This document shows, in pieces, positions 24,033-32,365 of a stretch of DNA of 64,000 nucleotides; position 1 is the stretch's first letter; every line of letters starts with the position of its first letter. The notes beneath the pieces were generated by a model. That model did not search any database. It was not told the DNA's origin and worked only from the letters and a program-made list of their open reading frames with translations. This stretch comes from Actinoalloteichus hymeniacidonis (GTDB lineage: Bacteria > Actinomycetota > Actinomycetes > Mycobacteriales > Pseudonocardiaceae). Location of the stretch: positions 186,001-250,000 of the forward strand of contig NZ_JACHIS010000001.1 in the NCBI RefSeq assembly GCF_014203365.1. The letters run 5' to 3'. The translations under genes were made by a program, and so were the position numbers.

Positions 24033-26045
24033 GTGCGAGAGCTCGCCGTCGACTTCGGCACCTCGAACACCGTCGCGGGTTTCCGTGCCGCACCCGGCGG
24101 GCCGACTCGATTGGTGAACATCGACGGCTGGCCCATGCTGCCCTCCGCCGTGTGGTTGTCCCAGGAGGGAAACCCGGTCGTCGGCCGCGATGCCGAACGG
24201 CAGGCACGGTTGGACCCCAGTCGGTACGAGCCCAATCCGAAACGGCGAATCGACGACGGTGAGGTGCTGTTGGGCACCCACGTCGTCCCGGTCGTCGACC
24301 TGATCGCCGCAGTGCTGCGCCGCGTCGCCGAAGAAGCGCGCCGTCAACTCGGCGGTGAACCCGACGTCGTCCTGTTGTCGCATCCCGCAGGCTGGCATCG
24401 TCTTCGGCGCGAGACCCTGTGCGCCGCCGCCCGCGCGGCGGGCTGGTCGGGGACGCTGCGCCTGGTGGCCGAACCGGTGGCCGCCGCCGCGCACTTCGCC
24501 GGCCTCGAACAGCTGCACGGCGGCTTGACCCCTGGGCGAGCGCTGGCCGTCTTCGATATGGGCGGCGGCACCACCGACGCCGCCGTCGTCTTGCGCACCG
24601 AGAACGGCGGCTGGCGGGTGCTGGCCGAGGCGGGCCTGGGCGACAGCGGCGGTATCGACATCGATCAGGCGCTGTTAGAACAGGTGCGGTCCGTGGTGGG
24701 CCCGGATCGTTCGGAATGGGCGGAGCTGATTCGCCCGACCACCTCCGCCAACAGACGAGCGGCCCGGACACTGACCGACGATGTGCGGGCGGGCAAGGAA
24801 GCCCTCTCGCGGTATGCCCAGACCGACATCCCGCTGCCTGCCCCGTTACCGGACGCGCATGTGACCCGCGCCGAACTGGAGACGCTGGTCCGACCGCAGC
24901 TGGATCGGGCGGTGGCCATGCTCGCCGCCACCATCACCGGTTCTCGCCTGTCCCCGGGATCGCTGGCCGGGGTGTTCCTGGTCGGCGGGGCCAGCCGGAT
25001 GCCGCTGATCGCGCGACTGATCTCCGAACGGACCGGGGTGCTCCCGACCGCGGTCGAATCGCCGGAGAGCAGCGTGGTGCTCGGCGCGTTGGCGCTGCCA
25101 CCCGGCCCGGAGTCCGCAGAGCCCGGCGATCGGCCGCCGACTCGGCCACAGGCAGTGCTGCCGCCGCCCGGACCGATCCCTCAGAGCCCGCCCCACGGAC
25201 TCCCGCAGCTCCCGTTGCCCCCGACCCATCCGCAGGGCGTCCCGGTGGAGTCCGCCGGGCGGATGCCGCCCAACCCCGATGCCGCCGACTCGTTCGTCAC
25301 GGTCGGGCCGACCCATGTGATGCAGGCGCCGGGCCCCCGCCGCCGTGCTCCCGCACCGTTGTCCATCGCGCTGGCCGTGTTCGGGGTCGTCGCCGCAGCG
25401 GTGGCGGTGGTCGTGGTGCTGGTGACCATGCAGACCAACCGGGCGAACACCACCCGGGATGTGGTGGGCGACGCCGGCCTGGGCACCGAGCCGACCCAGT
25501 CGGACGGCACCGAGGTCCTCGACGATGGTGGGTCGGACGGCTCAGATGTGCCCGACGGCGGCGACCCGGACGAGTACGACGGCCCGACCACGACCACGGA
25601 CGACGTCGATGCCGATGGCCACGGCGCCGCGTTCGGTGCGGCGGCAGGCTTGTTGGAGTTCGCCGGGGTGGCCGTGGAGCGGGCGGACGGCTGCGAGAAC
25701 GTCGGCGACGACCCGGCGCTCGCCCTGTTCGTGGACACGGCCGTTCGCTGTAGCTACGTCACCGAGGACGGGCACTTCGAGGCCTACTTCTACCAGGGCG
25801 AGGCCTGCGATCTGATCTGGAGCGGCGCCCTGGGCGAGGCCGCCGATACCGGTCGATGGTCCGGCGCCGGTATGACGGGCGACTGGCGTGCTCAGCGGGG
25901 CGCCATGGCCCCGACCGAGCACCTGCTCTACCGGCCGGACGACGCGGGCGACATCTGCGGCGAGGCCACCCACCTGGAGAGCGAGGAACGGACTTCGGCG
26001 GAGGTCGTGGCCTTCTGGGAGTCGACGACCTCGCCAGGTAGTTGA
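24033..26045 (+). CDS. Hsp70-like ATPase fused to a membrane anchor and exported domain
   Basis: The first 350 residues of this 670-residue protein form an Hsp70/actin-type ATPase: DFGTSNTVAGF (phosphate 1), FDMGGGTTDAAV near residue 175 (phosphate 2) and VFLVGGASRMPLI near 315 (adenosine). The Hsp70 substrate-binding domain is absent. A Pro-rich linker (about 355-435) leads to one transmembrane helix (443-468), an acidic Gly/Asp/Thr-rich spacer and a C-terminal domain of about 125 residues with four cysteines, probably outside the cell. GGGAGG lies 9 nt before GTG 24033. The layout suggests ATP-driven signalling across the membrane. The stop overlaps an upstream start possible for trmB. Confidence 0.85.
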   Translation: MRELAVDFGTSNTVAGFRAAPGGPTRLVNIDGWPMLPSAVWLSQEGNPVVGRDAERQARLDPSRYEPNPKRRIDDGEVLLGTHVVPVVDLIAAVLRRVAEEARRQLGGEPDVVLLSHPAGWHRLRRETLCAAARAAGWSGTLRLVAEPVAAAAHFAGLEQLHGGLTPGRALAVFDMGGGTTDAAVVLRTENGGWRVLAEAGLGDSGGIDIDQALLEQVRSVVGPDRSEWAELIRPTTSANRRAARTLTDDVRAGKEALSRYAQTDIPLPAPLPDAHVTRAELETLVRPQLDRAVAMLAATITGSRLSPGSLAGVFLVGGASRMPLIARLISERTGVLPTAVESPESSVVLGALALPPGPESAEPGDRPPTRPQAVLPPPGPIPQSPPHGLPQLPLPPTHPQGVPVESAGRMPPNPDAADSFVTVGPTHVMQAPGPRRRAPAPLSIALAVFGVVAAAVAVVVVLVTMQTNRANTTRDVVGDAGLGTEPTQSDGTEVLDDGGSDGSDVPDGGDPDEYDGPTTTTDDVDADGHGAAFGAAAGLLEFAGVAVERADGCENVGDDPALALFVDTAVRCSYVTEDGHFEAYFYQGEACDLIWSGALGEAADTGRWSGAGMTGDWRAQRGAMAPTEHLLYRPDDAGDICGEATHLESEERTSAEVVAFWESTTSPGS

Positions 26046-26116
26046 GCCCGGTCGAGTACACCCAGCTCGCGCTCGGATGGCATTGTTTGCTCTTCTGGAG
26101 AGGAGCACGACAAGTC

Positions 26117-26830
26117 ATGGCATCCACTGATCAGCAGGCCCATCACCGCACGGTGGTGAGCTATGTGCGCCGAGGCGAGCGGATGACCGCGGGCCAGGAA
26201 CGTGCCTGGCAGGAGCACTGGGGCACCCTCGGCCTCGACCTCGCCGACTGGGGCGGGCGCGAGCAGCCGATCGACGAGTGGTTCGGCAGGCAGGCGCCGT
26301 TGCTCTTGGAGATCGGCTCCGGGATGGGCGAGACCACCGCGCAGCTCGCCGCCGCGGACCCGTCGATCAACTACCTCGCCATCGAGGTGTACAAGCCGGG
26401 CCTGGCTCAACTGCTGATGCGTGCCGTCGAACTCGGCGCCACCAACCTCCGTGCGCTGCGCGGGGACGCCGTCGACCTGCTGACCTCGCAGCTGCCCGCA
26501 GGCTCGTTGAGCGGCGCGCGGATCTTCTTCCCGGACCCCTGGCCGAAGAGTCGCCATCACAAGCGCAGGCTGATCCAGCCCCGGTTCGTCGCCCTACTCT
26601 GTTCTCGACTGGCGCCGGGCGCGACGCTGCACCTGGCAACGGACTGGGCCGACTACGCCGACCAGATGGCCGAGGTCTGCGGCGCGGAGCCGACCCTGCG
26701 CAACCGCTATGCCGACGAGCCGGGCGGCTGGGCGCCGAGGCCGCAGTGGCGGCCGGTGACGAAGTTCGAGCGGCGAGCGCGTGCCGAGGGCCGGGTCTCC
26801 CGGGACCTGATCTACGAGCGCCGAGCCTGA
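26117..26830 (+). CDS. trmB: tRNA (guanine46-N7)-methyltransferase
   Basis: TrmB methylates N7 of G46 in the tRNA variable loop, using S-adenosylmethionine. The 237-residue product shows LLLEIGSGMGETTAQLA (SAM motif I), the acidic YLAIEVY, and the family signature FPDPWPKSRHHKRRL that holds tRNA and the catalytic Asp. The ATG at 26117 follows GAGAGGAGC by 11 nt; a TTG at 26042 would overlap the Hsp70-like gene and add 25 unconserved residues. Confidence 0.93.
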   Translation: MASTDQQAHHRTVVSYVRRGERMTAGQERAWQEHWGTLGLDLADWGGREQPIDEWFGRQAPLLLEIGSGMGETTAQLAAADPSINYLAIEVYKPGLAQLLMRAVELGATNLRALRGDAVDLLTSQLPAGSLSGARIFFPDPWPKSRHHKRRLIQPRFVALLCSRLAPGATLHLATDWADYADQMAEVCGAEPTLRNRYADEPGGWAPRPQWRPVTKFERRARAEGRVSRDLIYERRA

Positions 26831-26884
26831 TTCCATCGGCGGAGACGACACGCCGAGAGCAGGACTTCCGGCCCTCCGACGACC

Positions 26885-27928
26885 GTGGACAGCGGGGTGA
26901 TCACCATCTCGATCGAGCAGCAACGAGACATCGCGGCGCGGCAGACCGATCGGCAGACTGCCGAGGACTTCATCCGCGCCTTCCACGAGGCACATCCGAG
27001 GGCGGGATCGTTGGAGGCCCGGCTGGCCAGAGTGCGGGCCGAGATCCAGCAGACCGGAACCTATCGACAGCTACCGGCGGAATTGGCCTATGGCGCGCGC
27101 ATCGCGCTTCGGGACAGCGGTTGGTGCGGCAGCGGTGTTCCCTGGTGGGCGACGCGAGTCCGCGACCTGCGCAACGTGCAGGCGGCCTCGGCGGTGGCGA
27201 CGCAATGCTTCGAGCATCTGCGACTCGCGGTCGACCACGGCGATGTCACACCGATGATCACGGTCTTCGCCCCGGACACACCGACAGGTCCCGGACCGAG
27301 GATCTGGAATCACCAGCTGGTCGGATACGCGGGCTATGCCGACGGCGATGGTCGGGTGCTGGGCGATCCGCGTCGGGTCGCGTTCACCAACGCGGCACGC
27401 AGGCTGGGCTGGCATCCGCCGGTCGGACGCACCCGCTTCGATCAGCTGCCCTTGATCGTGGCCACCGCGCAGGAGGGTCCTCGGGTGTTCTCACTGCCCA
27501 GGGACGTGGTGGCCGAGATTCCTCTGGAGCACCCGGATTTCCCGTGGTTCGTCGAGCTTGGTCTGCGCTGGTACGCGGTCCCGGTGGTCAGCGATATGCG
27601 CCTGCGTATCGGCGGCATCGAGTACCCCGCCGCCCCGTTCAACACCTGGTTCATCGGTGGGACGGTGGGGACCCGAGACCTCGGTGCCCAGGACGCCTAT
27701 GCGATGGCGCTGCCGGTGGCCCTGCGGATGGGGTTGGACACCTCGACGACGAGCTCCGGCTGGTGGGAGTGGGCCTGCGCCGAACTGGATCGGGCCGTGG
27801 TGCATTCGTTCGACGCGGCCGGGATCAGGTTGTTCGAGCAGGATGCCGAGGCTGCGCAGCGGATGGCATGGCTGCGTGCCTGGCACCGGCCCGGGGATCG
27901 ATTGGCCTGTTACGTGCGGGGTCGGTGA
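26885..27928 (+). CDS. nitric-oxide-synthase-oxygenase-like heme protein, divergent
   Basis: The 347-residue product aligns along its length with bacterial NOS oxygenases: Cys81 in ALRDSGWCGSG is at the heme-thiolate position, then IWNHQLVGYAGY, LGDPRR, FDQLPLIV, LGLRWYAVPVVSDM, GGIEYPAAPFN and RAVVHSFDAAG. It departs at catalytic points. The arginine-binding Glu of WYMGTEIG is Thr260 (WFIGGTVG), DHHTA is EQDAE (318-322), and the pterin-stacking WxWLIPP end is missing. It is therefore unlikely to make NO from arginine and may act on another substrate. The start (GTG 26885) is uncertain because no ribosome binding site is seen. Confidence 0.8.
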   Translation: MDSGVITISIEQQRDIAARQTDRQTAEDFIRAFHEAHPRAGSLEARLARVRAEIQQTGTYRQLPAELAYGARIALRDSGWCGSGVPWWATRVRDLRNVQAASAVATQCFEHLRLAVDHGDVTPMITVFAPDTPTGPGPRIWNHQLVGYAGYADGDGRVLGDPRRVAFTNAARRLGWHPPVGRTRFDQLPLIVATAQEGPRVFSLPRDVVAEIPLEHPDFPWFVELGLRWYAVPVVSDMRLRIGGIEYPAAPFNTWFIGGTVGTRDLGAQDAYAMALPVALRMGLDTSTTSSGWWEWACAELDRAVVHSFDAAGIRLFEQDAEAAQRMAWLRAWHRPGDRLACYVRGR

Positions 27929-27964
27929 CACCGGAGTCGGTGACACCGGGCTCAGTGACGCTGG
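27921..27964. repeat. 15-bp tandem repeat at the convergent 3' ends
   Basis: GTCGGTGACACCGGA (27921-27935) is followed by GTCGGTGACACCGGG (27936-27950) and a degenerate third unit, CTCAGTGACGCTGG (27951-27964). The first unit contains the NOS-like stop codon and the third the stop of the next, leftward gene. Each perfect unit holds the palindrome GGTGACACC. Confidence 0.85.
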
Positions 27965-28200
27965 GCCGTCGACGCGAAGGCGTGCTCGAAGATGCTCGGC
28001 AGCGCGGCACTGCGACGCTGCGACTCCTCCTGGCGCTTGGCGGCCTGCCGCGCGGCCTTGGCGGCCTGCTTGTTGCGAGCGCGGTTGTCCTCGAAGCTGC
28101 TGCGCTCGGCGAGCTCCGGCAGCGCGGTGCTCAATGCCATCAGAACCAGCATGGTCATACCGAGAACGATTCCGGACCAGGTCAACACGGTGGTGATCAT
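27952..28200 (-). CDS. small single-span membrane protein
   Basis: The 82-residue product has one N-terminal helix (about residues 2-24, TTVLTWSGIVLGMTMLVLMA). Then comes a highly charged helix rich in Arg, Lys, Ala and Gln (about 35-62), probably a cytoplasmic coiled coil. I do not recognise a family. GAGGAG lies 7 nt before ATG 28200; longer forms starting upstream lack such a site. It converges on the NOS-like gene. Confidence 0.7.
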   Translation of the reverse strand: MITTVLTWSGIVLGMTMLVLMALSTALPELAERSSFEDNRARNKQAAKAARQAAKRQEESQRRSAALPSIFEHAFASTAQRH

Positions 28201-28714
28201 TGTGAGCTCCTCGATGTCGTGGCGTTTTGTTGATGGCATAAGCCTGGCTTCCGAGGGGGGTCCGGCGGATCGGCTACAAGGCTGAGAACTGCTCGCCGAT
28301 CGGCCGGCGTCGTTCCAGCTCGGCGTTCCACGGCGTTCGGGAGCCCGCGCGGGCGCCTGGCCGGATTTCCGAGAGGGGCACGGATTCCAGGAGATCAGCA
28401 CCGACATCGAGACGGCCGGGCGTACGACAGGCCACGGCGAGAACCGGGCTCCACCAGCGAATACGGCCTTTTTCGAGTAGCCGAGCCGTCGGAGTCTTGG
28501 CGCAGGCGAATCGAGAACTCAGCGGGTGCGCGAGTAGCGTCGGCGACGGCCGGGGTCACCTTGTCGGTCTCCGAGACCGACCGTGGTGACGCGACCGGCG
28601 CGGTGGGCCATGCGGGTCTGCCGGCAGTACTCGGCCGGATGGCCGGCCATTCGGCCGGTGTGCCGAACCGATCGGCCGAGGGCGCCCACGACGGCGGCCC
28701 GTACGGTCGCAACC
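28201..28714. other. intergenic region with GC-rich palindromes
   Basis: I find no convincing gene in this 514-bp divergent gap. The palindromes AAGCC-T-GGCTT (28240-28250) and ATGGCCGGCCAT (28639-28650) are present. The latter lies among repeated CGGCCG/GGCCGG units (28630-28680), 35-85 bp before the histidine kinase, where an operator would be expected. Confidence 0.45.
28702..28707 (+). promoter_or_regulatory. -10 hexamer of a leaderless kinase transcript
   Basis: TACGGT ends 7 nt before ATG 28715. Confidence 0.5.
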
Positions 28715-29956
28715 ATGTGGAAGGTGATCGCGGGCTGGACTCGCCGGATACCCGCTCGGTACCGGGCCCTAATTCGACAACAGTGGCCGATCACGCTCGT
28801 GCTCTGCGCCACCATGATGCTGCAGACCGGCGCTGTCAGCAGCTCGTTCGGTTACTTCATCGCCATTCCCTATTCCTTCCTGTTCATCCTGATCGTGGCG
28901 CTGGCGCCATTGCGTCCGTTCCGGGCAGCGATAGTCGCTTCCCTGTTGGTGGTCGGCACCGTGACCGGCGGATGGCTGTTCGTCGAGCGGTCGGCGCTGA
29001 TCGTGGGCAATGGGCCGGTGATCATTGCCGCGTTGATGGCCCTGATGGCCTACGCGGTGCGTTACCTGGCCAATCGGCCCGCTCGGTTGGCGATCGCAGC
29101 GATCATCATCGCGCTGGAATTCGGGATCGCGGCAGGGCCTCTCGCGGAGCTCCGGCACCTCGGCGATTTCATCAAGATAATGGCCATGGTGCAGCTCCTC
29201 ATCGGGTTGGCCACGGTGCCATCGGTGCTTGCGGGTCTGTACTTCCGAGGCGCGGACCGGGAACGCGACCAGCGGACCGAACAGGAGATCCGCGAGGCAC
29301 AACAAGAGGAGCGGATGGCCCTGGCCAGGGAATTGCACGACGTGGTCGCCCACCACGTGACCGGCATCGTCGTGCAGTCCCAGGCCGCCAGGATCGTCGC
29401 CGACAACGATCCCGCCGCCGTCGCCAAGGCACTGGAGCTGATCGAGCACAGCGGCACCGAGGCACTGACGGCGATGCGCCGCCTCGTCGGCACGATGCGC
29501 GAGGGAACCCGCCCCGGCGAGGAGGAGTCGGCGACCTCGCAGGCGACGATGAACCTCGACGCCGACCTGCGCGCGCTCGTCGATCGCGCCTACCGCAGCG
29601 GAATCCCCGCACGGCTGGACGTGGTGCCCGGCGGCGACATCCCGCCCGAGGTCGGCCGGTCGGTGCTGCGACTGGTGCAGGAGGCCATCACCAACGCGGG
29701 CAAACACGCGCGCAATCTGACCCTGGTATCGGCGGCGGTGTATCGAATCTCGGAAGGCCTCCGAGTTGTGGTCACCGACGACGGCGATGGCGGGGTGCAG
29801 GAACCCATCGGAGGCTCGGGTGGATACGGTCTCGTCGGGATGCGCGAGCGGGTGGATCTGCTCGGCGGCGAATTCAGCGCAGGACCCGGCCCGCAATTCG
29901 GTTGGCGGGTCGAGATCTTCCTGCCGATCGAGACCGAGGAGACACAAGCGCCATGA
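28715..29956 (+). CDS. sensor histidine kinase (NarL/DesK type, HisKA_3)
   Basis: A 413-residue sensor. About five membrane helices span residues 26-178 with almost no extracellular domain, so it probably senses a membrane-associated signal. A coiled coil (about 180-200) leads to the dimerisation box ARELHDVVAHHVTG with phospho-acceptor His208. The ATP-binding domain follows: N box VQEAITNAGKHA, and GGSGGYGLVGMRERV. The ATG is set at 28715 from the TACGGT hexamer 7 nt upstream. The stop overlaps the response-regulator start (ATGA). Confidence 0.92.
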   Translation: MWKVIAGWTRRIPARYRALIRQQWPITLVLCATMMLQTGAVSSSFGYFIAIPYSFLFILIVALAPLRPFRAAIVASLLVVGTVTGGWLFVERSALIVGNGPVIIAALMALMAYAVRYLANRPARLAIAAIIIALEFGIAAGPLAELRHLGDFIKIMAMVQLLIGLATVPSVLAGLYFRGADRERDQRTEQEIREAQQEERMALARELHDVVAHHVTGIVVQSQAARIVADNDPAAVAKALELIEHSGTEALTAMRRLVGTMREGTRPGEEESATSQATMNLDADLRALVDRAYRSGIPARLDVVPGGDIPPEVGRSVLRLVQEAITNAGKHARNLTLVSAAVYRISEGLRVVVTDDGDGGVQEPIGGSGGYGLVGMRERVDLLGGEFSAGPGPQFGWRVEIFLPIETEETQAP

Positions 29957-30609
29957 CGATCAGGGTGTTGATCGCCGACGACCAGGAGATGGTTCGCGCC
30001 GGTTTCTCGATGATTCTCAATGCTCAGCCCGACATCGAGGTGATCGCCGACGTCCCCAACGGCGCAGACGCCCTGCGCTACGCCCGCGAGCTCCGCCCGG
30101 ACGTCTGCCTGCTGGATATCCGGATGCCGGAGATCGACGGCCTTGAGGTGACCCGCCGACTGGCCGGACCGGGCGTCGTCGACCCGCTCAAGGTCGTGAT
30201 CGTGACGACCTTCGACCTCGATGAGTACGTCGCATCCGCCCTGGCGGGCGGGGCGAGCGGCTTCCTGCTCAAGGATGCGGGCCCCGCCCTGCTCGTGGAG
30301 GCGATCAAAGCAGCCGTGCGAGGCGATGCCCTGGTCTCACCGCAGATCACCGTGCGGCTGCTCAAGCATTTCAACGCGCCTGCCAAGTCCACGGTTCGCC
30401 AACCGGCGGATGCGTTGACCGATCGCGAGGTCGACGTGGTGCGCGAGGTGGCCAGGGGCTGCACGAACACCGAGATCGGCACCGAACTGTTCATGTCTCT
30501 GTCGACGGTGAAGACGCACCTGGCGGCCGTGCAACAGAAACTCGGCGTCCGCAACCGCGTCGAGATCGCCGCATGGGCCTGGCGGTCCGGGATGATGGCC
30601 GACGACTGA
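29953..30609 (+). CDS. LuxR/NarL-family response regulator
   Basis: The 218-residue regulator has a receiver domain (1-120) with acidic pocket Asp9-Asp10, phospho-acceptor Asp55 in LLDIRMPEIDG, and Lys in FLLKDAG. The C-terminal GerE helix-turn-helix (about 153-212) includes LTDREVDVVREVARG and SLSTVKTHLAAVQQKLG. It is translationally coupled to the kinase and is its evident partner. Targets are not known. Confidence 0.95.
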   Translation: MTIRVLIADDQEMVRAGFSMILNAQPDIEVIADVPNGADALRYARELRPDVCLLDIRMPEIDGLEVTRRLAGPGVVDPLKVVIVTTFDLDEYVASALAGGASGFLLKDAGPALLVEAIKAAVRGDALVSPQITVRLLKHFNAPAKSTVRQPADALTDREVDVVREVARGCTNTEIGTELFMSLSTVKTHLAAVQQKLGVRNRVEIAAWAWRSGMMADD

Positions 30610-30794
30610 AGCACTGTGCGCCTTCTCGGCACCCGATCGCCCGTTCCGAGGGCCCGGTTCGGCCCGTCGTGGTGCCTCGCGGTGCGGACCAGCCTGCGGT
30701 CGGCGAGTGCGCTAGTGAAAGTGCCAGATCACGATCTTGTGCTCCATTCGGCCGTAGCGAAAGACGGCACCATGACGATGATGCACTGTGAGTC

Positions 30795-30811
30795 ATGTCG
30801 ACTGTCGACAT
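30795..30811. promoter_or_regulatory. perfect 17-bp palindrome ATGTCGAC-T-GTCGACAT
   Basis: It sits 91 bp upstream of the serine-hydrolase start and just after the two-component operon. Length and symmetry fit an operator for a dimeric repressor. A second inverted repeat, AGCCGCC-N11-GGCGGCT (30854-30878), lies between it and the gene. Confidence 0.6.
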
Positions 30812-30901
30812 ATTCGCCGGGCGCCATGGGGGTGGACCGGTGTTTCTGTTCTCAGCCGCCATCGCCATAACGGCGGCTTGACACGGAGAGTGAGCGCCCA
30901 A

Positions 30902-32302
30902 ATGATCGATCCCGTGCAGAACCCTGAGCACCATCCGGAGTTGGCGACGGGGACCCTGCGAGCGCTGACCCGACGTCTGGCCGTCGATCAACGCAATGGC
31001 CGGGTGCCATCGTTGATGGCGGGACTCGTGCGAGACGGGAAGACGGTCTGGACGGGCGCACGCGGCCGGGTGGAGGACGCCGAGCCCACGCTGGAGACCC
31101 AGTACCGGGTCGGCTCCATCACCAAGACCTTCATCGCTGTTCTGATCATGCGGCTGCGTGACGAGGGCCTGCTGCGGCTGGCCGACACCGTCGATCAGCA
31201 CATCACCGGCACTCCGTTCGGCGATCGCACCATCGCGGCCCTGCTGGCCCACGCCGGGGGACTCACGGCCGAACCGCCGGGACCCTGGTGGGAACGCACG
31301 CCGGGCACCGACTGGGACGAGCTGGCCGTGAAGTTCGACGACTCGACGGCGCCACACCGGTCCGGCCGCAGGCATCACTACTCGAACCTCGGCTTCGGCG
31401 TGTTGGGCGAGATCGTCGCCCGGCTTCGGGGCCAGGACTGGTTCACCGTGACCACGCGGGAGATCCTCGAACCGCTGGCCCTGACCCGCACCACCGCCCG
31501 CCCGGAGGCGCCATATGCCCGAGGTTGGGCCGTGCACCCGTGGGCGGACATCCTGCTCCCCGAGCCGGAGCACGACGGGGTGGCGATGGGCCCCGCAGGC
31601 CAGCTGTGGTCGACGGTCCCCGACATGCTGCGGTGGGCGACCTTCCTCGGTGGCGACTCCGCCGAGGTGCTTCATCCGGACACCATCGCCGAGATGGCCG
31701 ATCCCGTCGTCGTACAGAACGGCGACGAATGGCGCGTCGGCCAGGGCTTGGGACTTCAGCTCGCTCGGCATCAGGGCAGGCGGCTGGTAGGCCACGGCGG
31801 TTCCATGCCGGGCTTCCTGTCCACCGTGTGGATGGATGTCACCGAGCAGACCGGAGTCGTCTTCCTGGCCAACGCCACCTCCGGAGTCGGCGGTGCGCTA
31901 CCGGTCGGCTTGCTGGACATCCTCGCGGAGCACGAGCCCCGTATCCCCGGCGAGTGGCGACCCGCGACGACGACGCCCGATGCCGCGCTGCTCGCCCTGA
32001 CCGGCGAGTGGTACTGGGGCACCGCCGCCTTCGTCCTGCGACTGCTGCCCGACGGTTTGCTCGATCTCTCCCCGATGCGCGGCGGGGGACGCGCCTCCCG
32101 ATTCCGTGCGGAGGGCGACCACTGGATCGGCCTCGACGGTTACTACGCGGGCGAACCCCTGCGAGTGGTCTCCGACGCCGACGGCACCGTCAACCACCTG
32201 AATCTCAACACCTTCATCTTCACCAGGAAGCCCTACGACCCGGCGGCGCCGATCCCCGGCGACGTCGACCCGGCCGGTTGGGCGGGCCACACGCGGTACT
32301 GA
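30902..32302 (+). CDS. serine hydrolase, beta-lactamase/DD-peptidase family (S12)
   Basis: The 466-residue protein has the penicillin-recognising fold: Ser72-x-x-Lys75 in GSITKTF, Tyr160-Ser-Asn162, and HGG (298-300) replacing KTG. A C-terminal beta-domain of about 90 residues (ALLALTGEWYWG onward) resembles the lipocalin-like add-on of many S12 esterases and peptidases. No signal peptide is seen, so it is probably cytoplasmic, which argues against a true beta-lactamase. The ATG at 30902 follows GGAGAG by 11 nt; longer N-termini are unlikely. Confidence 0.87.
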   Translation: MIDPVQNPEHHPELATGTLRALTRRLAVDQRNGRVPSLMAGLVRDGKTVWTGARGRVEDAEPTLETQYRVGSITKTFIAVLIMRLRDEGLLRLADTVDQHITGTPFGDRTIAALLAHAGGLTAEPPGPWWERTPGTDWDELAVKFDDSTAPHRSGRRHHYSNLGFGVLGEIVARLRGQDWFTVTTREILEPLALTRTTARPEAPYARGWAVHPWADILLPEPEHDGVAMGPAGQLWSTVPDMLRWATFLGGDSAEVLHPDTIAEMADPVVVQNGDEWRVGQGLGLQLARHQGRRLVGHGGSMPGFLSTVWMDVTEQTGVVFLANATSGVGGALPVGLLDILAEHEPRIPGEWRPATTTPDAALLALTGEWYWGTAAFVLRLLPDGLLDLSPMRGGGRASRFRAEGDHWIGLDGYYAGEPLRVVSDADGTVNHLNLNTFIFTRKPYDPAAPIPGDVDPAGWAGHTRY

Positions 32303-32353
32303 CGGGCTTTCCGCCAGCCGGATCGGCCCTCGCCGAAAGGCGGTCGGGCGGGC

Positions 32354-32359
32354 TACGGT
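32354..32359 (+). promoter_or_regulatory. -10 hexamer of a leaderless oxidase transcript
   Basis: TACGGT ends 6 nt before GTG 32366. Confidence 0.5.
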
Positions 32360-32365
32360 GACGTG

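Noticed and set aside
28395..28712. Leftward frame of 105 codons before the histidine kinase
   Set aside because: It is Arg/Pro/Ser-rich with no predicted fold and lies in a region of GC palindromes. No start signal was found.
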